Source: an uncultured Eubacterium sp. (GTDB taxonomy: Bacteria; Bacillota; Clostridia; Oscillospirales; Acutalibacteraceae). From it: a stretch of 5,081 bases of DNA. Below are positions 1 through 5,081 of this stretch, in pieces. The DNA lies in assembly GCA_945979635.1 (NCBI GenBank), contig CAMFPZ010000085.1, forward strand, positions 1 to 5,081, written 5' to 3'. How positions within the stretch are numbered: the stretch's first letter is position 1; each line of letters opens with the position of its first letter. Below the pieces are notes generated by a model, which worked only from the letters and a program-made list of their open reading frames with translations, searched no databases and was not told where the DNA came from. The position numbers and the translations under genes were made by a program.

Positions 1-1
1 A

Positions 2-34
2 TCGTCGGCAGCGTCAGATGTGTATAAGAGACAG
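2..34 (+). other. Illumina Nextera (Tn5) read-1 adapter, sequencing artefact
   Basis: These 33 bases match the Nextera read-1 transposase adapter exactly. The part at 16-34 is the 19-bp Tn5 mosaic end, AGATGTGTATAAGAGACAG. The single A at position 1 is probably the last base of an index. This is library DNA left on the contig edge, not part of the genome and not a natural Tn5 insertion. Genomic sequence starts at 35. The adapter is open in the frame of the first gene, so gene finders place a false GTG start at 20 and give that protein a spurious MYKRQ N-terminus. The opposite strand gives a false C-terminus ending in SLIHI. Confidence 0.98.
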
Positions 35-313
35 GTAGGTGGACTTATCAAAGCTGACGGAAAGGTTATTGCCTATACCTTCGGCGAGCCTCAAATGAAT
101 AGAAAATGTTTCGTATCCCATATTGAAAAGGCTGCTGCCGATATTCAGGGTGCCTATCCGATTATTTGTCAGGAATTTACTGCTAATTGCCTTATGGATT
201 ATGATTTTGTTAATCGCGAGGAGGATTTGGGAATTGAAGGCCTTCGAAAGGCCAAGCAATCTTACTATCCTGAAATTCTTTTGAAAAAATGGGTGGCGAT
301 ATATAATGATTAA
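35..313 (+). CDS. DUF2156 / phosphatidylglycerol lysyltransferase C-terminal-like protein, 3' end only
   Basis: This is the last 92 residues of a protein cut off at the left by the contig edge; the true start is not in the window. The fragment resembles the C-terminal part of the DUF2156 family (Pfam LPG_synthase_C), which has a GNAT-like fold related to the aminoacyl-transfer domain of MprF. Visible marks are the GGLIKADGKVIAYTFGEP strand-turn-strand near residues 2-19, HIEKA at 29-33, and the highly characteristic NREEDLGIEGLRKAK at 60-74 followed by SYYP at 76-79. Free-standing soluble members of about 300 residues are common in Clostridia and their substrate is generally unknown, so lipid lysylation should not be assumed. 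The stop codon lies inside the start of the GNAT gene (8-bp overlap), so the two are probably co-translated. Confidence 0.85.
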   Translation, partial: VGGLIKADGKVIAYTFGEPQMNRKCFVSHIEKAAADIQGAYPIICQEFTANCLMDYDFVNREEDLGIEGLRKAKQSYYPEILLKKWVAIYND

Positions 314-764
314 GGTGTGCAAAAATATTGACGATATATCTCTGGTATGGAGCGAGGCGTTCGGCGATTCATATGATGATATAAAATATTTTTACGATAG
401 TATAAAAAATGGTATTTGTCTTGCCTATTATGATAACGAGAAAATATGCTCGCTTTTGTTTCTTGTTGATTGCTCATTGAAAGGAAAAGAATTCAAATAT
501 GCCTATGCTGTTTGTACCTTAAATGAGAAAAAACGAATGGGCTATGTCAGTAGCTTGCTCAAACATATCAGCTATGAGTATTCGAATATTTGCCTTATTC
601 CGGCAAACGATAATCTCGTTGATTTTTACAAAAAGCGTGGCTATAAATATGAATGTTCGGTTGATGAAATTTTGTTTTTCGAATCGGATGAATTGGTAAA
701 TGACTATTTACTGGTTGGTTGCGAGCTTGAAAAGCCGATTATATTATCGACCACGGAGGTGTAA
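306..764 (+). CDS. GNAT family N-acetyltransferase
   Basis: This 152-residue protein has the length of a single GNAT domain, which transfers an acyl group, usually acetyl from acetyl-CoA, to an amine; the substrate cannot be told. The N-terminal half contains FGDSYDDIKYFYDS (19-32), typical of this subfamily. The central strand YAVCTL (67-72) leads into the acetyl-CoA pyrophosphate loop at 76-81 (KRMGYV). This loop keeps one glycine (G79), while R77 sits where related proteins often have a second glycine. Motif B is clear: LIPANDNLVDFYKKRGYKY (97-115) matches the usual L-x-PA...FYxKxGF. The ATG at 306 overlaps the upstream stop by 8 bp and has a weak GGTGG nine bases before it; no later Met occurs before residue 78. 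The next gene follows after 2 bp. Sure of the fold, unsure of activity. Confidence 0.88.
   Translation: MIKVCKNIDDISLVWSEAFGDSYDDIKYFYDSIKNGICLAYYDNEKICSLLFLVDCSLKGKEFKYAYAVCTLNEKKRMGYVSSLLKHISYEYSNICLIPANDNLVDFYKKRGYKYECSVDEILFFESDELVNDYLLVGCELEKPIILSTTEV
755..760 (+). promoter_or_regulatory. Shine-Dalgarno site of the DJ-1 gene
   Basis: GGAGGT sits 6 bases before the ATG at 767, inside the last codons of the GNAT gene. It fixes the start of the DJ-1 family gene and shows a classic Gram-positive ribosome binding site. Confidence 0.85.
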
Positions 765-766
765 TT

Positions 767-1306
767 ATGGTATATGTTTTTTTAGCAGATGGATTTGAAA
801 TAATTGAAGCACTTGCTCCTGTTGATATGCTTACAAGAGCAGGAATAGATGTGAAAACCGTCGGAGTAACAGGCGAGCTTGTTGCATCCTCCTGCGGAGT
901 GAGCGTGAAAGCTGATATGAGCATAAATGATTTTGATTTCTATGATGTGCAGGCTATTGTTTTGCCGGGCGGACTTCCCGGAACTATAAATTTAGAAAAC
1001 AACCCTATTGTACAAAAGGCTATTGATAACGCAGTAAATACGAATACTCCGATTTGTGCAATTTGTGCTGCTCCTTCGATTCTCGGACACAAGGGAATCC
1101 TAAAGGGTGTGAATGCCATTTGTTTCCCGGGCTATGAGGATGATTTGGAGGGTGCATTTATTTCAAACGAATATGTTGTTAATGACTCAAATATTATTAC
1201 TGCAAAGGGTGCCGGTGTAAGTATCGAGTTTGGATTGGAAATTGTTAAGATGCTCAAGGGAGCAGAGCTTGCCGATGAAATCAGAAGAAAAATTCAATCA
1301 AGATAA
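767..1306 (+). CDS. DJ-1/PfpI family protein (YajL/ThiJ-like)
   Basis: This 179-residue protein is full length for the DJ-1 branch of the class I glutamine amidotransferase-like superfamily. The nucleophile elbow AICAAP (98-103) carries the reactive cysteine C100, equivalent to C106 of human DJ-1. E14 in DGFEIIEAL matches the conserved Glu (E18 in DJ-1) that tunes this cysteine. LPGGLPG (66-72) forms the oxyanion region, and AKGAGVSIEFGL (146-157) is the usual late family motif. Where human DJ-1 has H126 this protein has F120, as in bacterial YajL. Family members are linked to oxidative and carbonyl stress; chaperone, protease and deglycase roles have been proposed and the deglycase claim is disputed, so no reaction is assigned. 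The ATG at 767 has a strong SD. Its 3' end overlaps the cyclo-ligase gene by about 32 bp. Confidence 0.93.
   Translation: MVYVFLADGFEIIEALAPVDMLTRAGIDVKTVGVTGELVASSCGVSVKADMSINDFDFYDVQAIVLPGGLPGTINLENNPIVQKAIDNAVNTNTPICAICAAPSILGHKGILKGVNAICFPGYEDDLEGAFISNEYVVNDSNIITAKGAGVSIEFGLEIVKMLKGAELADEIRRKIQSR
1256..1262 (+). promoter_or_regulatory. Probable ribosome binding site of fthC inside the DJ-1 gene
   Basis: AAGGGAG lies within the DJ-1 coding region. It is 12 bases before the ATG at 1275 but only 6 bases before an in-frame TTG at 1269. The spacing favours TTG and the codon favours ATG, so the fthC start is uncertain by two residues. Confidence 0.5.
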
Positions 1307-1871
1307 GTCGGCTCTGCGAAATCAAATAAAGCAGTATCGCCGCGAATTAAGCGAAAAACAAACGCTTTCATCGCAAATATGCACCCGATTTTTACATAGC
1401 CAAGAGTATCGGGAATGTTCAGCGATTTTGTGCTATCTTCCTTTGCCCGACGAGGTTGATACTAAACTGATTATTCAAAATGCTTTTAAGGATAAAAAGA
1501 AGGTCGGCGTGCCCTATTGTCTTGACAAGCAGGGAAATATGGACTTTTTTTGCATAGAGTCGTTTGATGATTTGCATATTGGCTCCTTCGGTATTTTGGA
1601 GCCGAATGTTGAAAAATGTAAAAAAATCGAAAGCTTCAAGGACTCAATAATAATTGTACCGGCTCTGTGCTTCGATAAAAACGGAAATAGACTTGGCTAT
1701 GGAAAAGGCTATTATGATAGATTTTTTCAAAAACACTCTTTAATTTCCTTTGGTTTATGCTATAATAGTCTTATTCTTGATTATATACCGGCTGATGACT
1801 TCGACCGAGGCGTTGATTATATTATAACTGAAAAACAAATTATTAATTGTATCGGAGGTCAAAATGGATAG
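1275..1871 (+). CDS. fthC: 5-formyltetrahydrofolate cyclo-ligase (MTHFS)
   Basis: This 198-residue cytosolic enzyme would use ATP to turn 5-formyl-THF into 5,10-methenyl-THF, returning a dead-end folate to the one-carbon pool. The signature ATP/phosphate loop is intact: RLGYGKGYYDRF at 139-150. Other family marks are KSALRNQIKQYRREL near 11-25, the CYLPLPDEVDT segment (53-63), GILEP (106-110), the strand IIIVPALCFD (125-134) and DYIITE near the C-terminus. Length matches the YgfA/MTHFS family. The ATG at 1275 is chosen because the family motif KxxLR follows ten residues later; an ATG at 1230 in the same frame would add 15 residues lying deep in the DJ-1 gene, and a TTG at 1269 is possible. 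It overlaps DJ-1 by 32 bp and mltG by 8 bp, implying coupled translation. Confidence 0.94.
   Translation: MKSEEKFNQDKSALRNQIKQYRRELSEKQTLSSQICTRFLHSQEYRECSAILCYLPLPDEVDTKLIIQNAFKDKKKVGVPYCLDKQGNMDFFCIESFDDLHIGSFGILEPNVEKCKKIESFKDSIIIVPALCFDKNGNRLGYGKGYYDRFFQKHSLISFGLCYNSLILDYIPADDFDRGVDYIITEKQIINCIGGQNG
1854..1859 (+). promoter_or_regulatory. Shine-Dalgarno site of mltG
   Basis: GGAGGT lies 4 bases before the ATG at 1864, within the last codons of fthC. It supports the overlapping start of mltG. Confidence 0.8.
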
Positions 1872-3084
1872 GTTTGATTTTAACGAACAAGAAAATAAAC
1901 AAGCAAATGATATTTACTTTTCAAACGAGATGTCGTCTATTCAATCACTTGATAAAGCTGCCGACAGAGTAACTAAACGAGAAACAAAATCAAAGGGAGT
2001 AGGCTCAACATACTTGTTCTTTTTGATTGTTATTATCGTATCGGTTGTTGTTTCTATTTACGCTATTTTGTGTATGAACGACATTTTTGCTATAACAAAA
2101 ACGAAGTCAAATGTGACCATTTCTTATTCACAGCAAATAGAAAGCTCCGGCGAGGCTATTAATATGCTTCACGAAAAAGGACTCATAAAATGCAAGAATT
2201 TCTGCAAGTTTTTTGTTGTTTTGCGTGATAGCTATGTAAAAACATCCCGATTGGGCGGACCCTATGAAGCAGGTGTTTACTATCTTAACGGAAAAATGGG
2301 ACTCGAGGGTATGCTGATAACTCTAAAGGGTAATACTGTTTCCTCCGAAACAGTTATGCTTTCTTTCCCTGAGGGCTATACTGTACCTGAAATTGTAAAT
2401 AAGCTGGCAGATAATGATGTTTGTGATAAAGCGGCTTTGTTGAGTGTTATTCAATCAACGGAATTCTCTTTCTCTCTTGTTAATGACCTTAAGGCAAATG
2501 ATTCAATACCATATAGACTCGAAGGCTTTATGTTTCCTGATACCTACGAATTCTATATTGATGAAAGTGCCGCAAGCGTTGTCAGAAAATTCCTTGAAAA
2601 TGGTGAAGCAAAGTTTCCGGAACAATATAAACAAAGATGTGATGAGCTCGGACTTTCAACTTATGAAGTAATCACTATTGCTTCCATAGTCGAAAAGGAA
2701 GCGGCAAACGATGAACAAAAGAAAACCATTGCTGCAATATTGCTCAATCGTCTTAGTGATAAGGCCAATTTCCCGACTCTGGGATGTCAGTCTACAATGG
2801 ATTATATAACTAATAAGGTTTCGCCTAATTTATCTTCAACCTCCTCGCATACGGCTGACTATTATATGGCGTATTATAATACTAATAATACCTCAACTGT
2901 TGTTGGTTTGCCGGCAGGTCCGATATGTAATCCGGGTACCGCTTCGATAGAGGCAGTTCTTTATCCCGAGGATACCGGTGCAACCTTCTTCTTCCACGAC
3001 ACAAAGGGAGTACTTTATACTGCAAATAATTATACAGAATTCAAGTCGAAGGTGCAGAGATATGCACCATATTTGGAATACTGA
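1864..3084 (+). CDS. mltG: Endolytic murein transglycosylase MltG (YceG-like)
   Basis: This 406-residue membrane protein would cut nascent peptidoglycan glycan strands at the outer face of the membrane, acting as a terminase for chain growth. A polar cytoplasmic tail (1-48) is followed by one membrane span (about 49-70), then an extracellular part with a LysM-like region (about 83-160) and the YceG catalytic domain. Catalytic-domain marks are FPEGYTVPEIVNKL (168-181), LEGFMFPDTYEF (219-230), IASIVEKEA (272-280) with E277 equivalent to the catalytic Glu of E. coli MltG (E218), LLNRL (293-297) and GLPAGPICNPG (348-358). One conserved stretch is divergent: LGCQSTMDY (306-314) stands where homologues read roughly LQSDPTxxY. 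Length is normal for Firmicutes. It starts inside fthC, ends 2 bp before the U32 gene, and a class B PBP follows, fitting a cell-wall role. Confidence 0.95.
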   Translation: MDRFDFNEQENKQANDIYFSNEMSSIQSLDKAADRVTKRETKSKGVGSTYLFFLIVIIVSVVVSIYAILCMNDIFAITKTKSNVTISYSQQIESSGEAINMLHEKGLIKCKNFCKFFVVLRDSYVKTSRLGGPYEAGVYYLNGKMGLEGMLITLKGNTVSSETVMLSFPEGYTVPEIVNKLADNDVCDKAALLSVIQSTEFSFSLVNDLKANDSIPYRLEGFMFPDTYEFYIDESAASVVRKFLENGEAKFPEQYKQRCDELGLSTYEVITIASIVEKEAANDEQKKTIAAILLNRLSDKANFPTLGCQSTMDYITNKVSPNLSSTSSHTADYYMAYYNTNNTSTVVGLPAGPICNPGTASIEAVLYPEDTGATFFFHDTKGVLYTANNYTEFKSKVQRYAPYLEY

Positions 3085-3086
3085 TT

Positions 3087-4316
3087 ATGGAACACAATTT
3101 AGAATTATTATCACCAAGCGGTGATATGGAAAGACTTAAGCTTGCACTAAAATTCGGTGCAGATGCAATATATATCGGCGGCGAAATGTTCGGTATGCGA
3201 ACCAATCCGTCTAATTTTGATTTAGATGAGCTTAAGCAGGCTGTTGATTTGGTGCATAGCGAGGGTAAAAAGCTCTATCTTACCTGTAATACCTTGCCTC
3301 GCAATGACGAAATAGGTGCGTTGCCGGATTATCTAAAATATGTAGAACAAATCGGGATAGACGCTCTGATTATTGCCGATATGGGCGTTCTGTCCTTGGC
3401 AAAAAAGTATGCACCTACTACTGATATTCATATGTCAACACAGGTTGGTATTGTGAATTACGAGGCGGCAAATGCACTCTATGAAATGGGTGCGAGTCGT
3501 ATTGTTACCGCTCGCGAGCTTTCGCTCGATGAAATAAAAATGATTAGAGATAAAACTAATCCAAAGCTGGAAATAGAAACCTTTGTCCATGGTGCAATGT
3601 GTATGTCCTTTAGTGGAAGATGTATTCTTTCTGACTATATGGTGGGACGGGATGCAAACAGAGGCGACTGTGCTCAACCGTGCCGATGGAAATATCATTT
3701 GGTCGAGGAAACAAGGCCGGGGCAGTATTTTCCGGTCAATCAGGATGACAAGGGTACTTATATCTTTAATTCACGCGATTTGTGTATGATTGACAAGATT
3801 TCCGAGCTTGACAGAGCCGGAATAGATTCGTTCAAGATTGAGGGCAGGGCAAAAAGCGAATATTATACTGCCATTGTTACCTATGCTTATCGTAATGCAA
3901 TTGACGAATATATCGCCGCAGGAAGACCTGAAAATTTTATGCCGTCCGCATGGATTCTTGATGAAATGGAAAAAATGAGCCATAGAGAATACACCCATGG
4001 CTTTAATTTCGGAAAGATAAAAAACGGTCAGGTCCTTGAGACAGGTGGATATATTCGGAATTGGGATGTTTGTGCGATATATAAGGAACTCACCAATGAC
4101 AGAATTACTGTTATCCAGCGTAATAGATTTTATCAAGGCGATGTTTTGGAGGTGGTTGAGCCTAAAAGGAAGCCTTATACAATAACTGTTAAGGATTTGT
4201 ACAATGAAACCGAGGGCGAATACTCTGATGTTGCAAATAAAGCAACATATGTTTATTCCTTCAAATGTGATAAGAATATTTCTCCCGATGCTATTTTCAG
4301 GGTTGAAAGAAAATAA
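3087..4316 (+). CDS. trhP: U32 family protein, probable tRNA 5-hydroxyuridine synthesis protein TrhP
   Basis: This 409-residue cytosolic protein belongs to family U32, historically called peptidases. Members of the YegQ/TrhP branch make 5-hydroxyuridine at tRNA wobble position 34 using prephenate. The N-terminal barrel start LELLSPSGDMERLKLAL (5-21) and GADAIYIGG (24-32) are typical. Residues 164-182 fit the U32 signature pattern exactly, from E164-x-F166 through C172 and C179 to S182. C172, C179, C195 and C233 are spaced like the four iron-sulfur cysteines described in the relative UbiU, so a [4Fe-4S] cluster is likely. FKIEGRAKS (249-257) is another family block, and the C-terminal 90 residues match the U32 C-terminal domain with QRNRFYQGDVLEVVEP. 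The start has only a weak SD, so reinitiation after mltG, 2 bp upstream, is plausible. TrhP is inferred from length and domains; another U32 role is possible. Confidence 0.9.
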   Translation: MEHNLELLSPSGDMERLKLALKFGADAIYIGGEMFGMRTNPSNFDLDELKQAVDLVHSEGKKLYLTCNTLPRNDEIGALPDYLKYVEQIGIDALIIADMGVLSLAKKYAPTTDIHMSTQVGIVNYEAANALYEMGASRIVTARELSLDEIKMIRDKTNPKLEIETFVHGAMCMSFSGRCILSDYMVGRDANRGDCAQPCRWKYHLVEETRPGQYFPVNQDDKGTYIFNSRDLCMIDKISELDRAGIDSFKIEGRAKSEYYTAIVTYAYRNAIDEYIAAGRPENFMPSAWILDEMEKMSHREYTHGFNFGKIKNGQVLETGGYIRNWDVCAIYKELTNDRITVIQRNRFYQGDVLEVVEPKRKPYTITVKDLYNETEGEYSDVANKATYVYSFKCDKNISPDAIFRVERK

Positions 4317-4357
4317 AAAATATCCCTTTTGTACATAATGTATAAAGGGGGATTTTT
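4316..4357 (+). promoter_or_regulatory. Long imperfect hairpin overlapping the PBP ribosome binding site; possible terminator/attenuator
   Basis: Nearly the whole gap folds on itself. Bases 4316-4321 pair with 4352-4357 (A/T pairs), 4322/4351 mismatch, 4323-4329 pair with 4344-4350 (including CCC with GGG and one T-G wobble), and an inner stem TACA (4332-4335) pairs with TGTA (4339-4342) around a TAA loop. The 3' arm contains AAAGGGGG and ends in TTTTT directly before ATG. It therefore resembles a weak intrinsic terminator after the U32 gene and would also hide the PBP Shine-Dalgarno. Which of these operates cannot be read from sequence. No convincing -35/-10 pair was found here. Confidence 0.6.
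4344..4351 (+). promoter_or_regulatory. Shine-Dalgarno site of the PBP gene
   Basis: AAAGGGGG ends 6 bases before the ATG at 4358. It departs from the GGAGGT sites used upstream and lies in the 3' arm of the hairpin at 4316-4357, where pairing with CCCTTT would block it. Confidence 0.65.
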
Positions 4358-5081
4358 ATGTCTAAACGAATTATCTGTACCGCCTTGTCAATTACGATAT
4401 TAATGCTCTGTGTGTGTGGAAGAATAGGTTATATTGCGATGGGTGATGAATATGCTGTTGCAAAATCTCAAAATATATATAAGCTTAATATAGATTCGGT
4501 TTTGCCTACAATATACTATCGTGATATGACCCGTGCAACAAATAATATTGTAAAATATGCTGTTGTAATTCGTCCTAATCCAAAGTGTATTGGTGAACTT
4601 GACAAGGTGTTTTCAAAAAAAGAAATATCCGAAATCACCGATGAATTGCAAAAAGGCTTTCCAATTATAAGGGTTGTTGATGAAAAACCGATAACGAAGC
4701 TTCGTTATCTTTTGCTGTTTAAGATATATAATTCAAACAATGATTTGAATCAACTCCTAAATAAAACCTCAAACGGAATATATAATCATATCAATAGTGA
4801 TTTGCGAACGAAAAGTATTTCCTTTTCTGTTGATGCTACCGGTAGATTGCTTGATGGTGATATGGGCACTGTTGAAAGCGAAAGCTACAATTCACCCGAG
4901 GGATATGTTATTTCTGTAGATAAGAAAATTCAGCAAATAACAAAAGATGCTTGCTCCACGATGAAGCAGGGCTGTGCAATAGTTATGAATGTTGAGGATA
5001 ATTCAATTCTGGCGTGTATTAATAAGCCGGATGAAACCTACCTTATAAAAGCTTTTTCACGCTATGCGGTAGGTTCTGTAT
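4358..5081 (+). CDS. Class B penicillin-binding protein (FtsI/SpoVD/PBP2-like), 5' part
   Basis: The first 241 codons are present and the gene runs off the right edge. The product would be a membrane-anchored DD-transpeptidase that cross-links peptidoglycan outside the cell. After MSKR comes one membrane segment (about 5-20). GDEYAVAKSQ (29-38) and IYYRDMTRATNN (52-63) correspond to the class B N-terminal block whose usual form is RGxIxDRxGxxLA; here the RG and the Asp are lost, a degeneration seen by eye. EGYVISVDKKIQQITKDA (181-198) and GCAIVMNVEDNSILACINKP (205-224) match the start of the transpeptidase domain. SRYAVGSV at the edge aligns with the SxxK box, so S240 is probably the catalytic serine; the lysine, SxN and KTG boxes lie outside. 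The ATG at 4358 follows a G-rich SD set in a hairpin. Division, elongation or sporulation role cannot be told. Confidence 0.88.
   Translation, partial: MSKRIICTALSITILMLCVCGRIGYIAMGDEYAVAKSQNIYKLNIDSVLPTIYYRDMTRATNNIVKYAVVIRPNPKCIGELDKVFSKKEISEITDELQKGFPIIRVVDEKPITKLRYLLLFKIYNSNNDLNQLLNKTSNGIYNHINSDLRTKSISFSVDATGRLLDGDMGTVESESYNSPEGYVISVDKKIQQITKDACSTMKQGCAIVMNVEDNSILACINKPDETYLIKAFSRYAVGSV
4690..4709. repeat. Perfect 20-bp palindrome inside the PBP gene
   Basis: GATAACGAAGCTTCGTTATC reads the same on both strands, centred on AAGCTT at 4697-4702. As RNA it can form an 8-bp stem with an AGCU loop, followed by four U's (4710-4713) and preceded by an A run (4683-4687). It encodes ITKLRY within the PBP N-terminal region. 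It might be an intragenic attenuator, a dyad protein-binding site, or chance. Confidence 0.7.

Noticed and set aside
16..34. Tn5 mosaic end as evidence of a natural transposon
   Set aside because: It is joined to the Nextera primer tail at the very edge of the contig, so it comes from library preparation.
14..322. Minus-strand open frame ending in SLIHI
   Set aside because: It is antisense to the DUF2156 gene and its C-terminus is translated adapter.
739..924. Minus-strand open frame of about 60 codons
   Set aside because: It lies opposite the well-supported DJ-1 gene and shows no family features or SD.
964..980. CCGGG / CCCGG inverted repeat
   Set aside because: A 5-bp stem with a 7-base loop, explained by codons of the conserved LPGGLPG motif.
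2444..2671. Plus-strand open frame inside mltG in another frame
   Set aside because: It is wholly within a conserved part of mltG and has no recognisable domain.
3510..3519. GCTCGCGAGC palindrome in the U32 gene
   Set aside because: A 10-bp perfect palindrome is expected several times by chance in a window this size.
3435..4136. Two minus-strand frames (3435-3698 and 3771-4136) and one plus-strand frame (3583-3789) within the U32 gene
   Set aside because: All overlap strongly conserved U32 motifs in the + frame and have no independent support.
3087..4316. Annotation of the U32 gene as a collagenase-type peptidase
   Set aside because: The name is historical; characterised relatives with these cysteines are hydroxylation enzymes and no protease catalytic residues can be pointed to.
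4303..4346. Possible promoter before the PBP gene (TTGAAA at 4303, TATAAA at 4341)
   Set aside because: The spacing between the two boxes is far longer than 17 bp, and no other pair fits.

Overview
The window looks like a chromosomal housekeeping stretch from an AT-rich Gram-positive anaerobe of the class Clostridia, probably an uncultured relative of the Ruminococcaceae/Oscillospiraceae. This placement is inferred from codon choice, GGAGGT-type ribosome binding sites, the protein families and the gene order; no marker gene fixes it. The first 34 bases are not biological. They carry an untrimmed Illumina Nextera (Tn5) read-1 adapter, so this is the raw edge of an assembled contig.

All seven genes lie on the + strand, packed head to tail. 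In order they are: the 3' end of a DUF2156 / lysyl-PG-synthase-C-like protein (35-313); a GNAT acetyltransferase (306-764); a DJ-1/PfpI family protein (767-1306); 5-formyltetrahydrofolate cyclo-ligase (1275-1871); the membrane-anchored endolytic murein transglycosylase MltG (1864-3084); a U32 family protein of the TrhP tRNA-hydroxylation type (3087-4316); and the 5' part of a class B penicillin-binding protein (4358 to the right edge). The first six genes overlap (8, 32 and 8 bp) or are 2 bp apart, so they very probably form one translationally coupled operon. No internal promoter is visible, and no gap exceeds 41 bp.

The only real intergenic gap, between the U32 gene and the PBP gene, is almost entirely a long imperfect hairpin. 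Its 3' arm holds the Shine-Dalgarno of the PBP gene and ends in five T's directly before the ATG. It could act as a weak terminator, an SD-masking element, or both. Inside the PBP gene there is also a perfect 20-bp palindrome followed by four T's.

Functionally the cluster mixes cell-envelope work (MltG cuts nascent glycan strands; the PBP cross-links peptides), folate repair (cyclo-ligase), tRNA wobble-uridine hydroxylation (U32/TrhP) and small-molecule or protein quality control (DJ-1, GNAT). mltG next to U32 genes is also seen in Bacillus subtilis (yrrL near yrrN/yrrO). I see no phage, mobile, CRISPR, defence or RNA genes and no evidence of a previously undescribed system. The points most worth a second look are the adapter artefact, the SD-masking hairpin and the palindrome.
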